Below are positions 35,680 to 46,109 of a stretch of DNA of 64,000 nt, piece by piece (position 1 is the first letter of the stretch; the number at the start of each line of letters is the position of its first letter). Origin of the DNA: Epiperipatus broadwayi (taxonomy: Eukaryota; Onychophora; Udeonychophora; Euonychophora; Peripatidae); contig JAQFVV010000287.1 in NCBI GenBank assembly GCA_028023455.1, forward strand, positions 1,054,001-1,118,000, written 5' to 3'. A model generated the notes under the pieces. That model saw nothing but the letters and a program-made list of their open reading frames with translations, did not search any database and was not told the DNA's origin. The position numbers and the translations under genes were made by a program.

Positions 35680-36805
35680 GTTTTAGAGACAGATTCTTAG
35701 AAATGAATTCCTTATTGGGAATGTCCAACTTTTGTCCAACTGCAAAGTTGAACGAAAATACATATATAATTTATTAAAGTGGTAGATTTTTAAGCTAAAG
35801 ATGAATGAATCACAGCTCCGACTCTTCACTATCAAAGCTCAAAGTTATTATGAACTTTTGAGTAATAGAGCATTAGATTTTTTATTTTATGGATATATTT
35901 CTGACCATTTTTCCTCTGATAATTTTTTTGTCACAAATAAGTAGAGTAAAAAGATTATTTTCATAAAATTGAAATATTTTTTAAAGAGTGAACATAAAGT
36001 TAATTGCTCAGGAGGTCATGTGATGTTTGATCTCCCAAGCATCAGACTAGAGCACTATCTGTCACCCCCTCCTCTCAGCTAAAATTTGATCCAGAAATCA
36101 TTAGCTTTTGAATTTCCCATTCTATCACAAATGCTAAATTGTGTAAATCACAAAATGTATTTAAGACAAACCAATAGTTTTCCAGTGAAAAAAAATTGTT
36201 TCAATGATGCTTTCCCTTATCCATTGACACCCGTATAATGTAGTGTAATGCTAAGCTGTATTATGTATCATACCTACATAAAATAGTTAAATAGCAAAGC
36301 TGTGTTTTCTTCCCATTTAAAGTGTCTTTGCAAAAGACACTTCTATGTAGAGTGTAGTCTGCATATCAGATTAGGATAGTCCTAACTATATTCAGAGTTG
36401 AGCACTATGGAGTGTATTATTATAATACAATATATTTAATGAATATTATTTCAGCACTGCAATTCAAATAATTAATTATCATAATTTTTCCCTGTGATAT
36501 TTGGTGCAATGTAGACAGGAATTTAAAAAGCACAGATCATATCCAGCTCCAATACTTGTAGTGCTCAAACTTCTTATGAACTCTTAAATGGAAAAACTGA
36601 TTATTTATTTTTAGTAACCAAAAAATCTTATGAAATTTTTTGATGTATAATAATATATATCTATAATATTAGAAAGAGAAAATTAATGAAATCCATTATG
36701 CTGTTCTTTCATATAAATTATATCCAACAGCTATATATGTAAATAATAATTACATATAAAAAGCCTTTTTCAGCACATGGTTTAGTGTTCTTTTCAAATG
36801 TTAGA
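35680..36805. other. No gene recognised
   Basis: A+T-rich sequence. A nine-pair perfect hairpin AGTGTCTTTGCAAAAGACACT lies near 36319-36340. Weak direct similarity between 35815-35870 and 36535-36590 was noted. No coding region found. Confidence 0.5.
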
Positions 36806-36812
36806 TTATATG

Positions 36813-36935
36813 TGATGTATTATGGCTTCTCCTTAATGTGATGTGATGTATTTTGCTTCTCCTTAAACGAAGTCAAGAATATCTCAGCAATTATGCCCAG
36901 ATAAACCTGTTAGCCATTTTATTCTCCATTCCCCA
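36813..36935 (-). repeat. CR1-like 3' tail with duplicated terminal unit
   Basis: The tail contains AAACGAAGTCAAGAATATC on the plus strand, shared with 42245-42270. The outermost unit, (TATT)-GGCTTCTCCTTAA-TGTGATG, is present twice in tandem here (36820-36875) but once at 42215-42250. Terminal short repeats are common at CR1-group 3' ends. Confidence 0.7.
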
Positions 36936-36938
36936 CTC

Positions 36939-38730
36939 TTAAGTCTTCCCATATTCTGCCCCATCCCATTTCCACAACATAAACTTTGTCAACTCTATGG
37001 CCTTTATATCTAAATCCCCCTTATCTCTTCGCAAACCCAACATAAAAACTAATGACTCACTTTCTGTATAGTCACTTTGTTCATGTCTATCCTCCCATAA
37101 CTTCATTATCTGTACCCTTTCTGCTTTCAAGCATTTACATTCAATCAACAGGTGCCTAATATTTTCTATATCTTCCTTACACAATCTGCACACTAAATTA
37201 TCCATGGTTTTCCATTTACATGTATATTCTCTTGTTGCTAAAGATCCCATTCGAGCCTTAAATAATAAACTACTTTCCTTACTATTATCATAAATTAACT
37301 CGCACCCAATATTCCGTTTACTTCTATATATATTTAAACTCTTCTTACCCTCCATACTAGTTCTCCATCCCTCCAACTCCCTATTTTTTATTAATGCTTC
37401 TATTCTTTTATCCCATTCCTTACCACTATAACACTCAACAATCCTCCTAACACAATCATCCCACCTTTTATACAAGTATACTGATATAAATTCTTTATCC
37501 AAATCTTTCGCATACCGCATTACCTTTCTCACCCATCTTGTTACCTGCCCTTTACTCATAACCTAATTGAACACTATTTTTGCTATTCTTTTACTATCCA
37601 TAAACTGCAATCTACCAAACATTTTCATTTTACTTTTTGCATCTCTCATATAAAAACTTGACCATCTCGTTTCTCCTTGAATTGCCTCCTTTGCTGTCCA
37701 CATCTCTGCATCTAATGCATGTCTTCCTACTTCCCTTTGTACTTTCTCTAAATAAACTAAAGCCCTTTTACTAACACATAATGCATCATTACCATATGTT
37801 AACCCTACTACTGCAACTCCCTTCCATACTATTCTAGCTACATCATATTTATTATATGAAAATACTGTTAGTTTCTTTACCAAACCCTTTCTTTTCTTTG
37901 CTTCATTTATCAATTTTTTCTCCCATTCATCCAAGCAATTTTCCTGATTACATAAGATGATTCCCAAATACCTATATCTATCCACCACACTTAACTTTAT
38001 ATCCCCCAATAAAAATTCTACATCTTCTCTTTCCCCAGTATTAACCATCATTATATTTGATTTTTCTTCACTAAATTTAATCCCCATCTCTTTACCCACC
38101 CTTGCACATGTCCTCAACATAATTTCCATATTTTCTCTTCTTTCTGCACACAAAAAGATATCATCTGCAAAAAAAAGACCCGACAAAATATATACTCCCT
38201 TGCCACCTATTAATGGTATCTCTACCCCTCTTCCTAGTCTTTCTATTGCTTTCTCCATTTCACTCAAAAACAACAAAAACAAAATAGGTGACATAGGGCA
38301 TCCTTGCCTTAATCCCACCCCATTTTTAACTTTAACTGATTCTATATCCCTTAACTGGTAAGTATAATAATTATTTTCATATAATTTCTTAATAATATTT
38401 ACTAAAGCTTCATCCATTCCCAAATTGGCTAACCTTACCCATAATCTATTTCTATTTACTCTATCATATGCTTTCTCTACATCTATAAAACTCATATATA
38501 ATGATCTACCTGAATTCCTACTCATCTCCATAAGTTGTATAACTATAAACAAACTATCTTCTATACGCCTATCTGTCCTAAAATCTCCTTGCATTTCCCC
38601 CACTACATTATTCTCTTCCATCCATTTTACAACTCTTCCAGCTACCATATATAAGAAAACTTTATATAAAACTGATGTTACCGCTATTGGTCTATAATTA
38701 TTTAACTTTCTATGATCCTTACCCTTCCTT
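36939..38730 (-). pseudogene. CR1-like reverse transcriptase
   Basis: Makes the cDNA at the nicked target. Minus-strand order: YRPIAVTSV-type fingers (by comparison with the second copy), GDFRTDRRIEDSLFIV, motif A SFIDVEKAYDRVNRNRLW, GVGLRQGCPMSP, catalytic FFADDIFLCAE, KSNIMMVN, RYRYLGIIL, GWSSFY-like WSSFYMRDAKSKM, and a C-terminal CRLCKEDIENIRHLLIEC zinc motif. Breaks: a TAG at 37560-37562 where the second copy has Trp, and a one-base loss at about 38727 relative to the second copy that shifts the frame ahead of the fingers. The FADD catalytic pair is intact. Only a handful of lesions separate it from its neighbour, so it is a young copy. Confidence 0.9.
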
Positions 38731-38881
38731 TAAATAATAATCTTATTCTTGTATTACTCCAACTAACTGGAAAAACTGTCTTCTGTGCCATTTTATTAAA
38801 ACATGATAATAACTTTGCTTTTGCTCTATGCCCTAAATTCATTACCATCTCTGCTGCCCATCCATCTAAACCTCTCACCTT

Positions 38882-40244
38882 TCAACTTTTCAATCTCTTC
38901 CCTGCCTCATTCAATTCATTTTTTGTGAACCTAATATTCCCATTACTAACTGCTTTCATTTTTTCTATCACTACTTCCTTCACATCTAACATCTTTTCTA
39001 TATCCATTACATATCTATTTAAGATTCTCTCTACCTCTTCTCTAGAGCTACACTCTATTCCCTCATCATCTATTAATACTATCTCTCTTTCCCCTACATT
39101 TCTCCTTTTAATGTAATTCCAAAATTTTTTACTCCCATCTCTTCCACTTTTATTAATATCCTCCAACAATTTACTATTTAACTTCATCCTCTCTCTATAA
39201 TTATCCATTTTAGCCAACTTCTTCTTTTCTAAATACTTTCTCCATTTAGCATTAATATCATTTTCACTTTCTTTGTTCTTAATAGCACACTTATATTCTC
39301 TGCATGCTTTTTTAGTCTCTTTTACACTTTTACTAACTCTCATTTTTTTATTACTTTTATTCTTCTGCATATTCTCAACTAAAATCCTATTTGCCACTTT
39401 TTTTATTTCACCACACCAGTCCTTATACTCACCCCCATCCAACTGCTCCATGGTTTCTTCAACTTTTATTTTATATTCTTCCAACTTATTCTTATCATTC
39501 ACTCTCCATCCACATCTTTCACTATTATTTCTACCTTTATTTCTATCCTCCATCACATTACTAACCATTTCTATTACAATAAAATTATGATCACTATTAC
39601 ATACTCTCTCTTCATTATCAAACACCTTAATTTTCTGTATTTTATTCATTCCCTCTTTCTCTACCAATACATAATCTATTGTGTGAAATACATTATTCGT
39701 AGACCAGGTGTATTGGCCCTCATAAATATTTGATAAATTCCCAATGCTCAAATTTACTCTTTGACAAAATTCCTTCAAAAACTGATCATTCTTATTATCT
39801 ACATCATCAATTTCTTCAATATGTCCATTCATATCCCCTATAACCATTATTCTCTTCCCCTTTTCTTTAAAAATTTGTATATCCTTAACTAGGTATTCAT
39901 ATATACTACTATTCCACTCCATTACAGTTTGACTATCTCCAGTAGCTATATACACTACAGCCACCATCCATTCTTGTCTATCCAACCTTATTTCAAACCA
40001 CAAATGCTCTTGTCATTTAACAATATTTCCTCAATATAACACCTATACCACCACCCCTTTTTTCTTTTTCTTTTCTATTTACACCTTGCCATACGACCTC
40101 TTCCAAAATAGGTTCTTCTTCTCTTAGATGAGTTTTCACTACTGCTAATACCTCCAGCTCTGCATTTTCAATTGCTTTATTTAATTCCAGCCACTTTTCT
40201 GGTCTCCTACCACCTTGCATATTCAAAAACCCCAATTTTAACAA
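38882..40244 (-). pseudogene. CR1-like endonuclease domain
   Basis: Apurinic-type endonuclease that nicks the target. Starts at 40244 with MLKLGFLNMQGG and runs to a frame change at about 40005-40016, continuing in the 40003 frame. Visible motifs: GDMNGH (Asp/Asn of the active site), TWSTNNVFHTIDYVL, and SDHNFIVIE (catalytic Asp-His). The usual catalytic Glu (ETHL in this family) reads Lys in LAVVKTHL, which should abolish cleavage in this copy. The frame then runs through a Lys-rich linker to a stop at 38879-38881, where the second copy has Gly. Confidence 0.88.
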
Positions 40245-40454
40245 TTTTTTTTTTCCTAACTATTCTTTTATAAATTCTTCTGATTCTTTCTTCTCCATTA
40301 CGTTTATAACAAACTTTCTTACCATTAATCTTACAAAACTATTCCCTCTCCACATCTACACTTATATCTAAATCAACCATCTTTTTTTTATTTCTTATAT
40401 CCCTTCCATTCGTCTTGTTTTTGATAATATTACAATTTAAAAGCCCACCCCCCT
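40245..40454 (-). other. Spacer between LINE ORF1 and ORF2
   Basis: About 200 bases with no long frame. On the plus strand it is pyrimidine-rich, including GCCCACCCCCCTTTAAAAG next to the ORF1 end. Confidence 0.6.
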
Positions 40455-41195
40455 TTAAAAGTTTTCCGAATTATATTCTTTAAATATCAAACTCCCTAAA
40501 ACTTCACTTCCTTGTTTTCCTAAGTGCAATTCATCTTTACTATACAACTCCCTCTTTCCAATAAACCAATCCCATACATCCACAAACACAATATTATTTC
40601 TCTCACACAATTTTTTCACTCTCTCATTTATAGAACATGCTCTATCTAACAAATACCTCTTATCAAATCTTGGTAATACTCCAACTACCCCTACTCTTCT
40701 CTTAATCTCCCTCAAATTTCTAATCAATTCTACATACTCATCCATTACTCTCTCTGATGGCTCTAACAAATTATTAGTCCCTACCATAACATATACATCT
40801 CTACTACTTAGCTTTTTTACTTTATCTGTCACATCCCTAATTTTTGCTCCAGGCATACATACTCTAACATACCTGCTTCTATTTTCCCTTGCAATTATAT
40901 CCCCACATTCTCTTATTAGTGAATCTCCTATCAACACTGTCTCATAATCTACTTTCTCTACTCCATCTGTAACCTTGTCTACCATCTTCTGGACCTCCTT
41001 ATCCATTTTTTCCTTATTATTTCTACTCAATAATTCCTTTATCTCCTCACACTTTGTCTCTAACCATTTTAATTTTACTTCTACATCCTTCACTTCTTTC
41101 TCTATCTTACTTATTCTCTGTCTAACCATCTCCATTGCATTACTACTTTCTCCACCCATATTTCCTGTCACTCCACTAAAACCATACTCTGTCAT
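40455..41195 (-). CDS. LINE ORF1: coiled coil and SGNH esterase
   Basis: Intact 246-codon frame. Residues about 20-75 form a heptad-rich charged coiled coil (MVRQRISKIEKEVKDVEVKL). From about residue 85 an SGNH/GDSL hydrolase follows: TVLIGDSLIRE with the nucleophile Ser, GAKIRDV with the oxyanion Gly, VMVGTNNL with the block III Asn, and SKDELHLG with the Asp-His pair. All four block residues are present, so the fold looks catalytically competent. Esterase domains of this kind occur in ORF1 of CR1-group LINEs, where the natural substrate is unknown. A one-base frame change near 41200 separates it from the PHD segment, with which it was probably fused. Confidence 0.85.
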   Translation of the reverse strand: MTEYGFSGVTGNMGGESSNAMEMVRQRISKIEKEVKDVEVKLKWLETKCEEIKELLSRNNKEKMDKEVQKMVDKVTDGVEKVDYETVLIGDSLIRECGDIIARENRSRYVRVCMPGAKIRDVTDKVKKLSSRDVYVMVGTNNLLEPSERVMDEYVELIRNLREIKRRVGVVGVLPRFDKRYLLDRACSINERVKKLCERNNIVFVDVWDWFIGKRELYSKDELHLGKQGSEVLGSLIFKEYNSENF

Positions 41196-41463
41196 ATCTT
41201 CCCTTAACTAAATTTTGCTTCATCTCCTCTGACTTTTTCTCTAGACTACCTACACTTAAAAACCACTTTATCACCTCTTTAAATACATTTACACACTGAC
41301 TACATAACCAGAAACCGGTCACATCCTTCCTATTCTTATTCAAACATTTCAAATGATAGACCTCAGCACACACTGTACATTCTACTAATGCTCTTCTAAT
41401 TCCTTTCTGCCAATCGTATATACACTGTGCCATACAAATGCAATCCATATTCTTATTTTTCAA
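41176..41463 (-). pseudogene. LINE ORF1 N-terminus: PHD-type zinc finger
   Basis: Cys/His spacing CICMAQC, then VECTVCAEVYHLKC, then FWLCSQC fits the C4HC3 pattern of a PHD finger, a domain often binding histone tails. The 95-codon frame overlaps the esterase frame by about 20 bases. In an intact element the two likely form one protein, with a single-base change here splitting them. Function in the element (chromatin targeting or RNA particle assembly) is inference. Confidence 0.8.
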
Positions 41464-41483
41464 TTCACCTATTGTATATTTGA

Positions 41484-41940
41484 CTTTATAATGTCTCTTC
41501 TATTCTTCAAACACCCTTATATGGAAAAATAAAAACTTTTTAACTTTTCCCCAAACTTTATCAAACTATAACCACTTATTTTCTAACATTAGGTTTCCCA
41601 AACATTAACTTTTTTATCAAAATAAATGTCTCTTAAAATTTAAAAAAACCTTCAATAACAAACTTAACTAAAACGAATTAAACTTACATACAACTTTTTT
41701 ATAAGTACCTCTTTATAATACCTCTCCTATTCTTCACACACCCTTATACAGAAAAAATAAAAACTTTTTCCCAAACGTGATCAAACTATAACCACAACCA
41801 CGTGTTTCCTAACGTTAGGCTCCCAAACGTTGCCTTATTTCTCAAAATAAATGTCTATTTTGAAATTTAAAAAACTTTCAGTAATAAACTTAACTAAACT
41901 GAATTAAATTTACATACAACTTTTTTATAATCATCCTTAC
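41484..41940 (-). repeat. Tandem 5' leader units of the CR1-like LINE
   Basis: Two adjacent units of about 230 bases start near 41484 and 41714 on the plus strand. They share CTATTCTTC, ACACCCTTATA, AACTATAACCAC, CAAAATAAATGTCT and TTACATACAACTTTTTTATAA. They lie directly upstream of ORF1 on the minus strand, the position of a LINE promoter. A further unrelated 250-base leader (41945-42200) lies outside them. Confidence 0.75.
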
Positions 41941-42205
41941 ACTAACACACATTCACCAAGAACAACTTTTTTAAAAAAAAACAACAAAAAACTACTATAC
42001 CTAAAATGGCAAACAAAAATCTTTCAAACAGTTAAACACAAAAAATTTTCAATCTTTCAAATAACTCACTCTCTCAATCACAATTTATACTTTCATCCAC
42101 AATCAATTGTCTTAAATTGCTGCTCTCAAAAGATCAATGTACACATAAACAACATTAAAACCAAATAAAAATTTAAAAAAATTTTCTACTTAGCTTTTTG
42201 CCTTA

Positions 42206-44745
42206 TTCGTGTCGTGTTATGTGATGTGATGTATTATGGCTTCTCCTTAAACGAAGTCAAGAATATCTCAGCAATTATGCCCAGATAAACCTGTTAGCCA
42301 CTTTATTTTACATTCCCCACTCTAAATTTACCCATAATCTGCTCTATCCCATTTCCACAAAATATTCTTTGTCAACTCTATAACCTTTATATCTAAATCC
42401 CCCTTATCTTTTCCCAAACCCAGCATAAAAACCAATAATTTACTTTCTGTATAATCACTCTTTTCATATTTATTTTTCCACAACTTCATTATATGTACCC
42501 TTTCTGTTTTCAAACATTTACATTCAATTAACAAATGCCTAATATTTTCTATTCCTTCCTTACATAATTTACAAAATAAATCACCCATATTTTTCCATTT
42601 ACATGTATATTCTTTTGTAGCTAAAGATCCCATTCGAGCCTTAAACAATAAACTACTTTCCTTACTATTATCATATATTAACTCACACCTAATATTCTGT
42701 TTATTTCTATATATATTTAAACTCTTCTTACTCTCCATACTATTTCTCCATCTCTCTAACTCCCTAGTCTTTATTAATAAATTTATTCTTTTATCCCATT
42801 CCTTACTACTATAACACTCAATAATCCTCTTAACACAATCATCCCATCTTTTGTACAAATACACTGATATAAATTCTTTATCCAAATCTTTTGCATACCG
42901 CATTACCTTTCTCACCCATCTTGTTACCTGCCCTTTACTCATAACCCAATTAAATACTATTTTAGCTATTCTTTTATTATCCATAAACTGCAATCTACCA
43001 AACATTTTCATTTTACTTTTTGCATCTCTCATATAAAAACTTGACCATCCCATTTCTCCTTGAATTGCCTCCCTTGCTGTCCATACTTCTGCATCCAATG
43101 CATGTCTTCCTACTTCCCTTTGAGCTTTTTCTAAGTAATCTAATATCTTTTTACTAATATATAAAGCATCATTACCATATGTTAACCCTGCTACTGCAAC
43201 TCCTTTCCATATAATTCTAGCTACATCATATTTATTATATGAAAACACTGTTAATTTCTTTATCAATCCCTTTCTTTTCTTTGCTTCATTTATCAATTTT
43301 TTCTCCCATTCATCCAAATAATTTTTCTGATTATTTAAAATAATTCCCAAATAACTATATCTATTCACCACACTTAACTTAATATCTCCCAATAAAAATT
43401 CTACATCTTCTCTTTCCCCAGTATTAACCATCATTATATTTGATTTTTCTTCACTAAATTTAATCCCCATCTCTTTACCCACCCTTGCACATGTTCTCAA
43501 CATAACTTCCATATCTTCCCTTTTTTCTGCACACAAAAATATATCATCCACAAAAAAAAGACCTGACAAAATATATACTCCCTTACTACCTATTAATGGT
43601 ATCTCTATCCCTCTTCCTAATCTTTCTATTGCTCTTTCCATTTCACTCAAATACAACACAAACAAAATAGGTGACATAGGGCATCCTTGCCTTAGTCCCA
43701 CACCATTTTTAACTTTAATTGATTCTATATTCCCTAATTGATATATATATATAATAATTATTTTCATATAATTTCTTAATAATATCTATTAAAGCTTCAT
43801 CCATTCCCAAATTTACTAAACTTATCCATAATCTATTTCTATTTACTCTATCATATGCCTTCTCTATATCTATAAAACTCATATATAACTGTTTACCTGC
43901 ATTCCTACTTATATCCATAAGTTGTGTAACTACAAATAAACTATCTCCTATATGCCTATCTAATCTAAAACCTCCTTGCATTTCCCCCACTACATTATTC
44001 TCTTTCATCCATTTTACAACTTTACTAGCCACCATATACGAGAAAACTTTATATAAAACTGATGTTACCGCTATCGGTCTATAATTATTCAACTTTCTAT
44101 GATCCTTACCCTTTCCTTTAAATAATAATCTTACTCTTGTATTACTCCAACTACTTGGGAAAACTTTATTCTGTGCCATTTTATTAAAACAGGATAATAA
44201 CTTTACATTTGCCCTATATCCTAAATTCATCACCATCTCTGCTGCCCATCGATCTAAACCTCTTGCCTTCCCACTTTTCAATTTCTTCTCTACCTCATTT
44301 AGTTCATTTTCTGAAAACCTAATATTCCCATTACTATATTCTTTCATATTTTCTAACACTCTATCATTCACATCTAACATCTTTTCTATATTCATTACAT
44401 AACTATTTAAGATTCTCTCTAAATCTTCTCTAGAGCTACACTCTGTTTCCTCATCATCTAGTAATACTAACTCTCTCTCCCCTACATTTCTCCTTTTAAT
44501 ATAATTCCAAAATTTTTTACTCCCATCTCTTCCACTTTTATTAATATCTTCCAACAATTTACTATTCAATTTCATTCTCTCTCTCTATAAATATCTATTT
44601 TAGCCAACTTCTTCTTTTCTAAGTACTTTTTCCATTTAGCATTACTATCTTTTTCACTTTCCTTATCCTTAATAGCACACTTATATTCTCTACATGCTTC
44701 TTTCCTTTCTTTTACACTTTTACTAATTCTCATTTTTTTTATTCA
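42206..44745 (-). mobile_element. CR1-like LINE, 5'-truncated second copy
   Basis: Co-linear with 36840-39352 of the first copy and about 85-90% alike by eye. Truncated at its 5' end within the endonuclease-reverse transcriptase linker (about 44745). Its 3' tail ends at about 42206, immediately before the 5' leader of the first copy, so the two stand head-to-tail. Confidence 0.88.
42328..44575 (-). pseudogene. CR1-like reverse transcriptase, second copy
   Basis: Two overlapping frames, 43715-44575 and 42328-43767, together hold the whole reverse transcriptase: GKARGLDRWAAEM, KLNNYRPIAVTSVLYKVF, SFIDIEKAYDRVNRNRLW, GVGLRQGCPMSPILFVL, then FFVDDIFLCAE, WSSFYMRDAKSKM and CKLCKEGIENIRHLLIEC. The single break is an AT-repeat expansion of four bases near 43741-43752, which shifts the frame just before the catalytic region. 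The catalytic motif is FVDD where the first copy has FADD. The Trp codon that is TAG in the first copy is intact here. Confidence 0.9.
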
Positions 44746-44899
44746 TTGCATATATACCACCGTCTAGTGTTTCATAATGGAAGTAAAATAACAACAATAA
44801 CAAAATAAAAACAGTAAAATAGAATAAAATCTTCATATAGAGAATTGATTATATAACATATTCAAATTTATTTATTAAGTACAAAAAAATTGTAGTCAA

Positions 44900-44985
44900 G
44901 CATTGGTGGCATATCGGTTAGCGTAGCCACCTTTCAAGCAGCTGGCCCAGGTTCACTTCCCGGTCAATGCTTTGACATGAAATTA
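44900..44985 (+). mobile_element. tRNA-derived SINE
   Basis: Head GCATTGGTGGCATATCGGTTAG (A-box region), then CAGGTTCACTTCCCGG (B box), then AATGCTTTGACATG. The 5' end and the closing AATGC pair like a glycine-type tRNA acceptor, but the anticodon arm is not regular. The tail runs into the hairpin at 44981-45106. No clear target duplication. Confidence 0.75.
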
Positions 44986-45106
44986 AAGAATTTCACCATT
45001 TTGATATATGCACCTGACTTTTATAATAGCTAATGATGCTCTGTTGAGCTATTATAAAAGTCAGTAAGGTGCATATGTTAAAGGGGTGAAATCCTTTCTC
45101 TTTAAT
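44981..45106. repeat. Hairpin with 50-60 base arms
   Basis: Arms 44981-45031 and 45047-45106 are mirrored (GACTTTTATAATAGCT with AGCTATTATAAAAGTC; ATTAAAGAATTTCACC with GGGTGAAATCC...TTTAAT). The 15-base loop includes GATGCTCTGTTG. It lies between the SINE and the 3' end of the Penelope-like fragment, and probably represents that element's terminal sequence in inverted copies. Confidence 0.8.
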
Positions 45107-45109
45107 TTT

Positions 45110-45955
45110 ATATATACTTCTTGTACAATTTTCCATTCACTTTTAACTGACTAATTGTTAACTAAATTTAATGAAGTTTTATAAATATTCATACAATTAT
45201 TTAAGTTATGCTTAATGTAATAAGTTTCATACATTTGTCTTCTTTTTGGATCTTTAATGTAATTTAAAGGTTTTAATATAATCTATTTTGTCTATATGTT
45301 AAATAATGAATGTATAAAGCAGATTTATCATCTTGCCTATTAATTGCATTATGTTCTTTGGCTTTTGTTTCCCTAAATGGCTATAGTAAATCAATTGCAA
45401 GGATCATAGTTAATTTTATGGACAGTTTCTTTTTTAAATTGCCTCTTAGTTTATAATTATCTATTAATTTATCTAGACTTTTATTATTTGGGCATTCAAT
45501 ATATATACACTTATCATTATAATGTTTGTTTTTTATTAATGTATTATAAATTTTGGGATATGAAAGTTTGACTTATTATTTATTTAAACTATTATCATTA
45601 TAATCATTTCGTATAGAAATATTATTTAATTAGAATTAAAAAGTATATTTCTAAGTTTTAGGTTTATATCCATAATCTTTATATAATTTAATAAATTCTT
45701 TTGTAAATCAGCTACATTTTTATCTGTATTATATTCATCATTTCTGTATTTAAAAATTTTAATTACTGCCATCTTTTATACCCATGCATGTTGTGAATCT
45801 CAAGGAATATTTTTTCTTAATTTGTCTTCTTTAATAAAATGTTTTAATGTAATTTTATTACCATTATCTTTGTGAATGTCTATATCTAAATATTTAATTT
45901 TATCTTCAAATTCTACTATTGTAAATTTAATACTATATATATATTAATCTAAAAA
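45110..45955 (-). pseudogene. Penelope-like 3' end: RT thumb and GIY-YIG region
   Basis: Minus-strand reading shows the end of the reverse transcriptase (IKFTIVEFEDKIKYLDIDIH, then a decayed thumb), followed by a segment ending KEHNAINRQDDKSALYIHYL. The last matches the Lys-Glu-His and SA-x-x-x-H part of the GIY-YIG endonuclease of Penelope-like elements. The tail NYIKDPKRRQMYETYYIKHN fits the conserved C-terminal E-x-x-x-I-x...N region. The GIY-YIG motif itself was not seen and several stops interrupt the frame. Reverse transcriptase 5' parts are missing. DIRS-type origin is excluded by the endonuclease-like tail. Confidence 0.6.
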
Positions 45956-45999
45956 TATGTTAAAATGCAGGCAATGGTGAAGCCAAGTACAAATTGTAA

Positions 46000-46062
46000 T
46001 ATTAATTGGCTGAGTGCTTTCGAGAAGTTTTGTCTTCTCATAATCATAGCAAGTGGGTTGTA
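46000..46062 (-). ncRNA. Degenerate hammerhead-like motif
   Basis: On the minus strand, GAGAAG (46039-46034) and CTTCTC (46027-46022) form a perfect six-pair stem II, followed directly by GAAA (46021-46018) and GC. The conserved CUGANGA expected before stem II is replaced by TATGATTAT, so the core is broken. Its position, between two Penelope-like 3' ends in the same orientation, is where a terminal-repeat ribozyme is expected. Confidence 0.4.
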
Positions 46063-46109
46063 TGAGCACAATAGAAAATATATGCAAAGTGGATTAGAAC
46101 GTCCACTTT

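Larger units (their letters stand above)
36813..42200 (-). mobile_element. CR1-like LINE, full length, inactivated
   Basis: Reads on the minus strand from about 42200 to 36813: tandem 5' leader units, ORF1 with PHD finger and SGNH esterase, then ORF2 with endonuclease, reverse transcriptase and a terminal zinc-binding motif, then a 3' tail. PHD plus esterase in ORF1 is the arrangement described for CR1-group LINEs. The total, about 5.4 kb, is right for a complete element. Disabling changes are few (listed under the parts). The 5' end abuts the 3' tail of a second copy. Confidence 0.85.

Noticed and set aside
39273-39590. Plus-strand frames across 37957-39590 and 40975-41211 as membrane proteins
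   Set aside because: They are antisense to the CR1-like endonuclease and reverse transcriptase; Leu/Ser/Phe richness is the mirror of Lys/Glu-rich sense coding.
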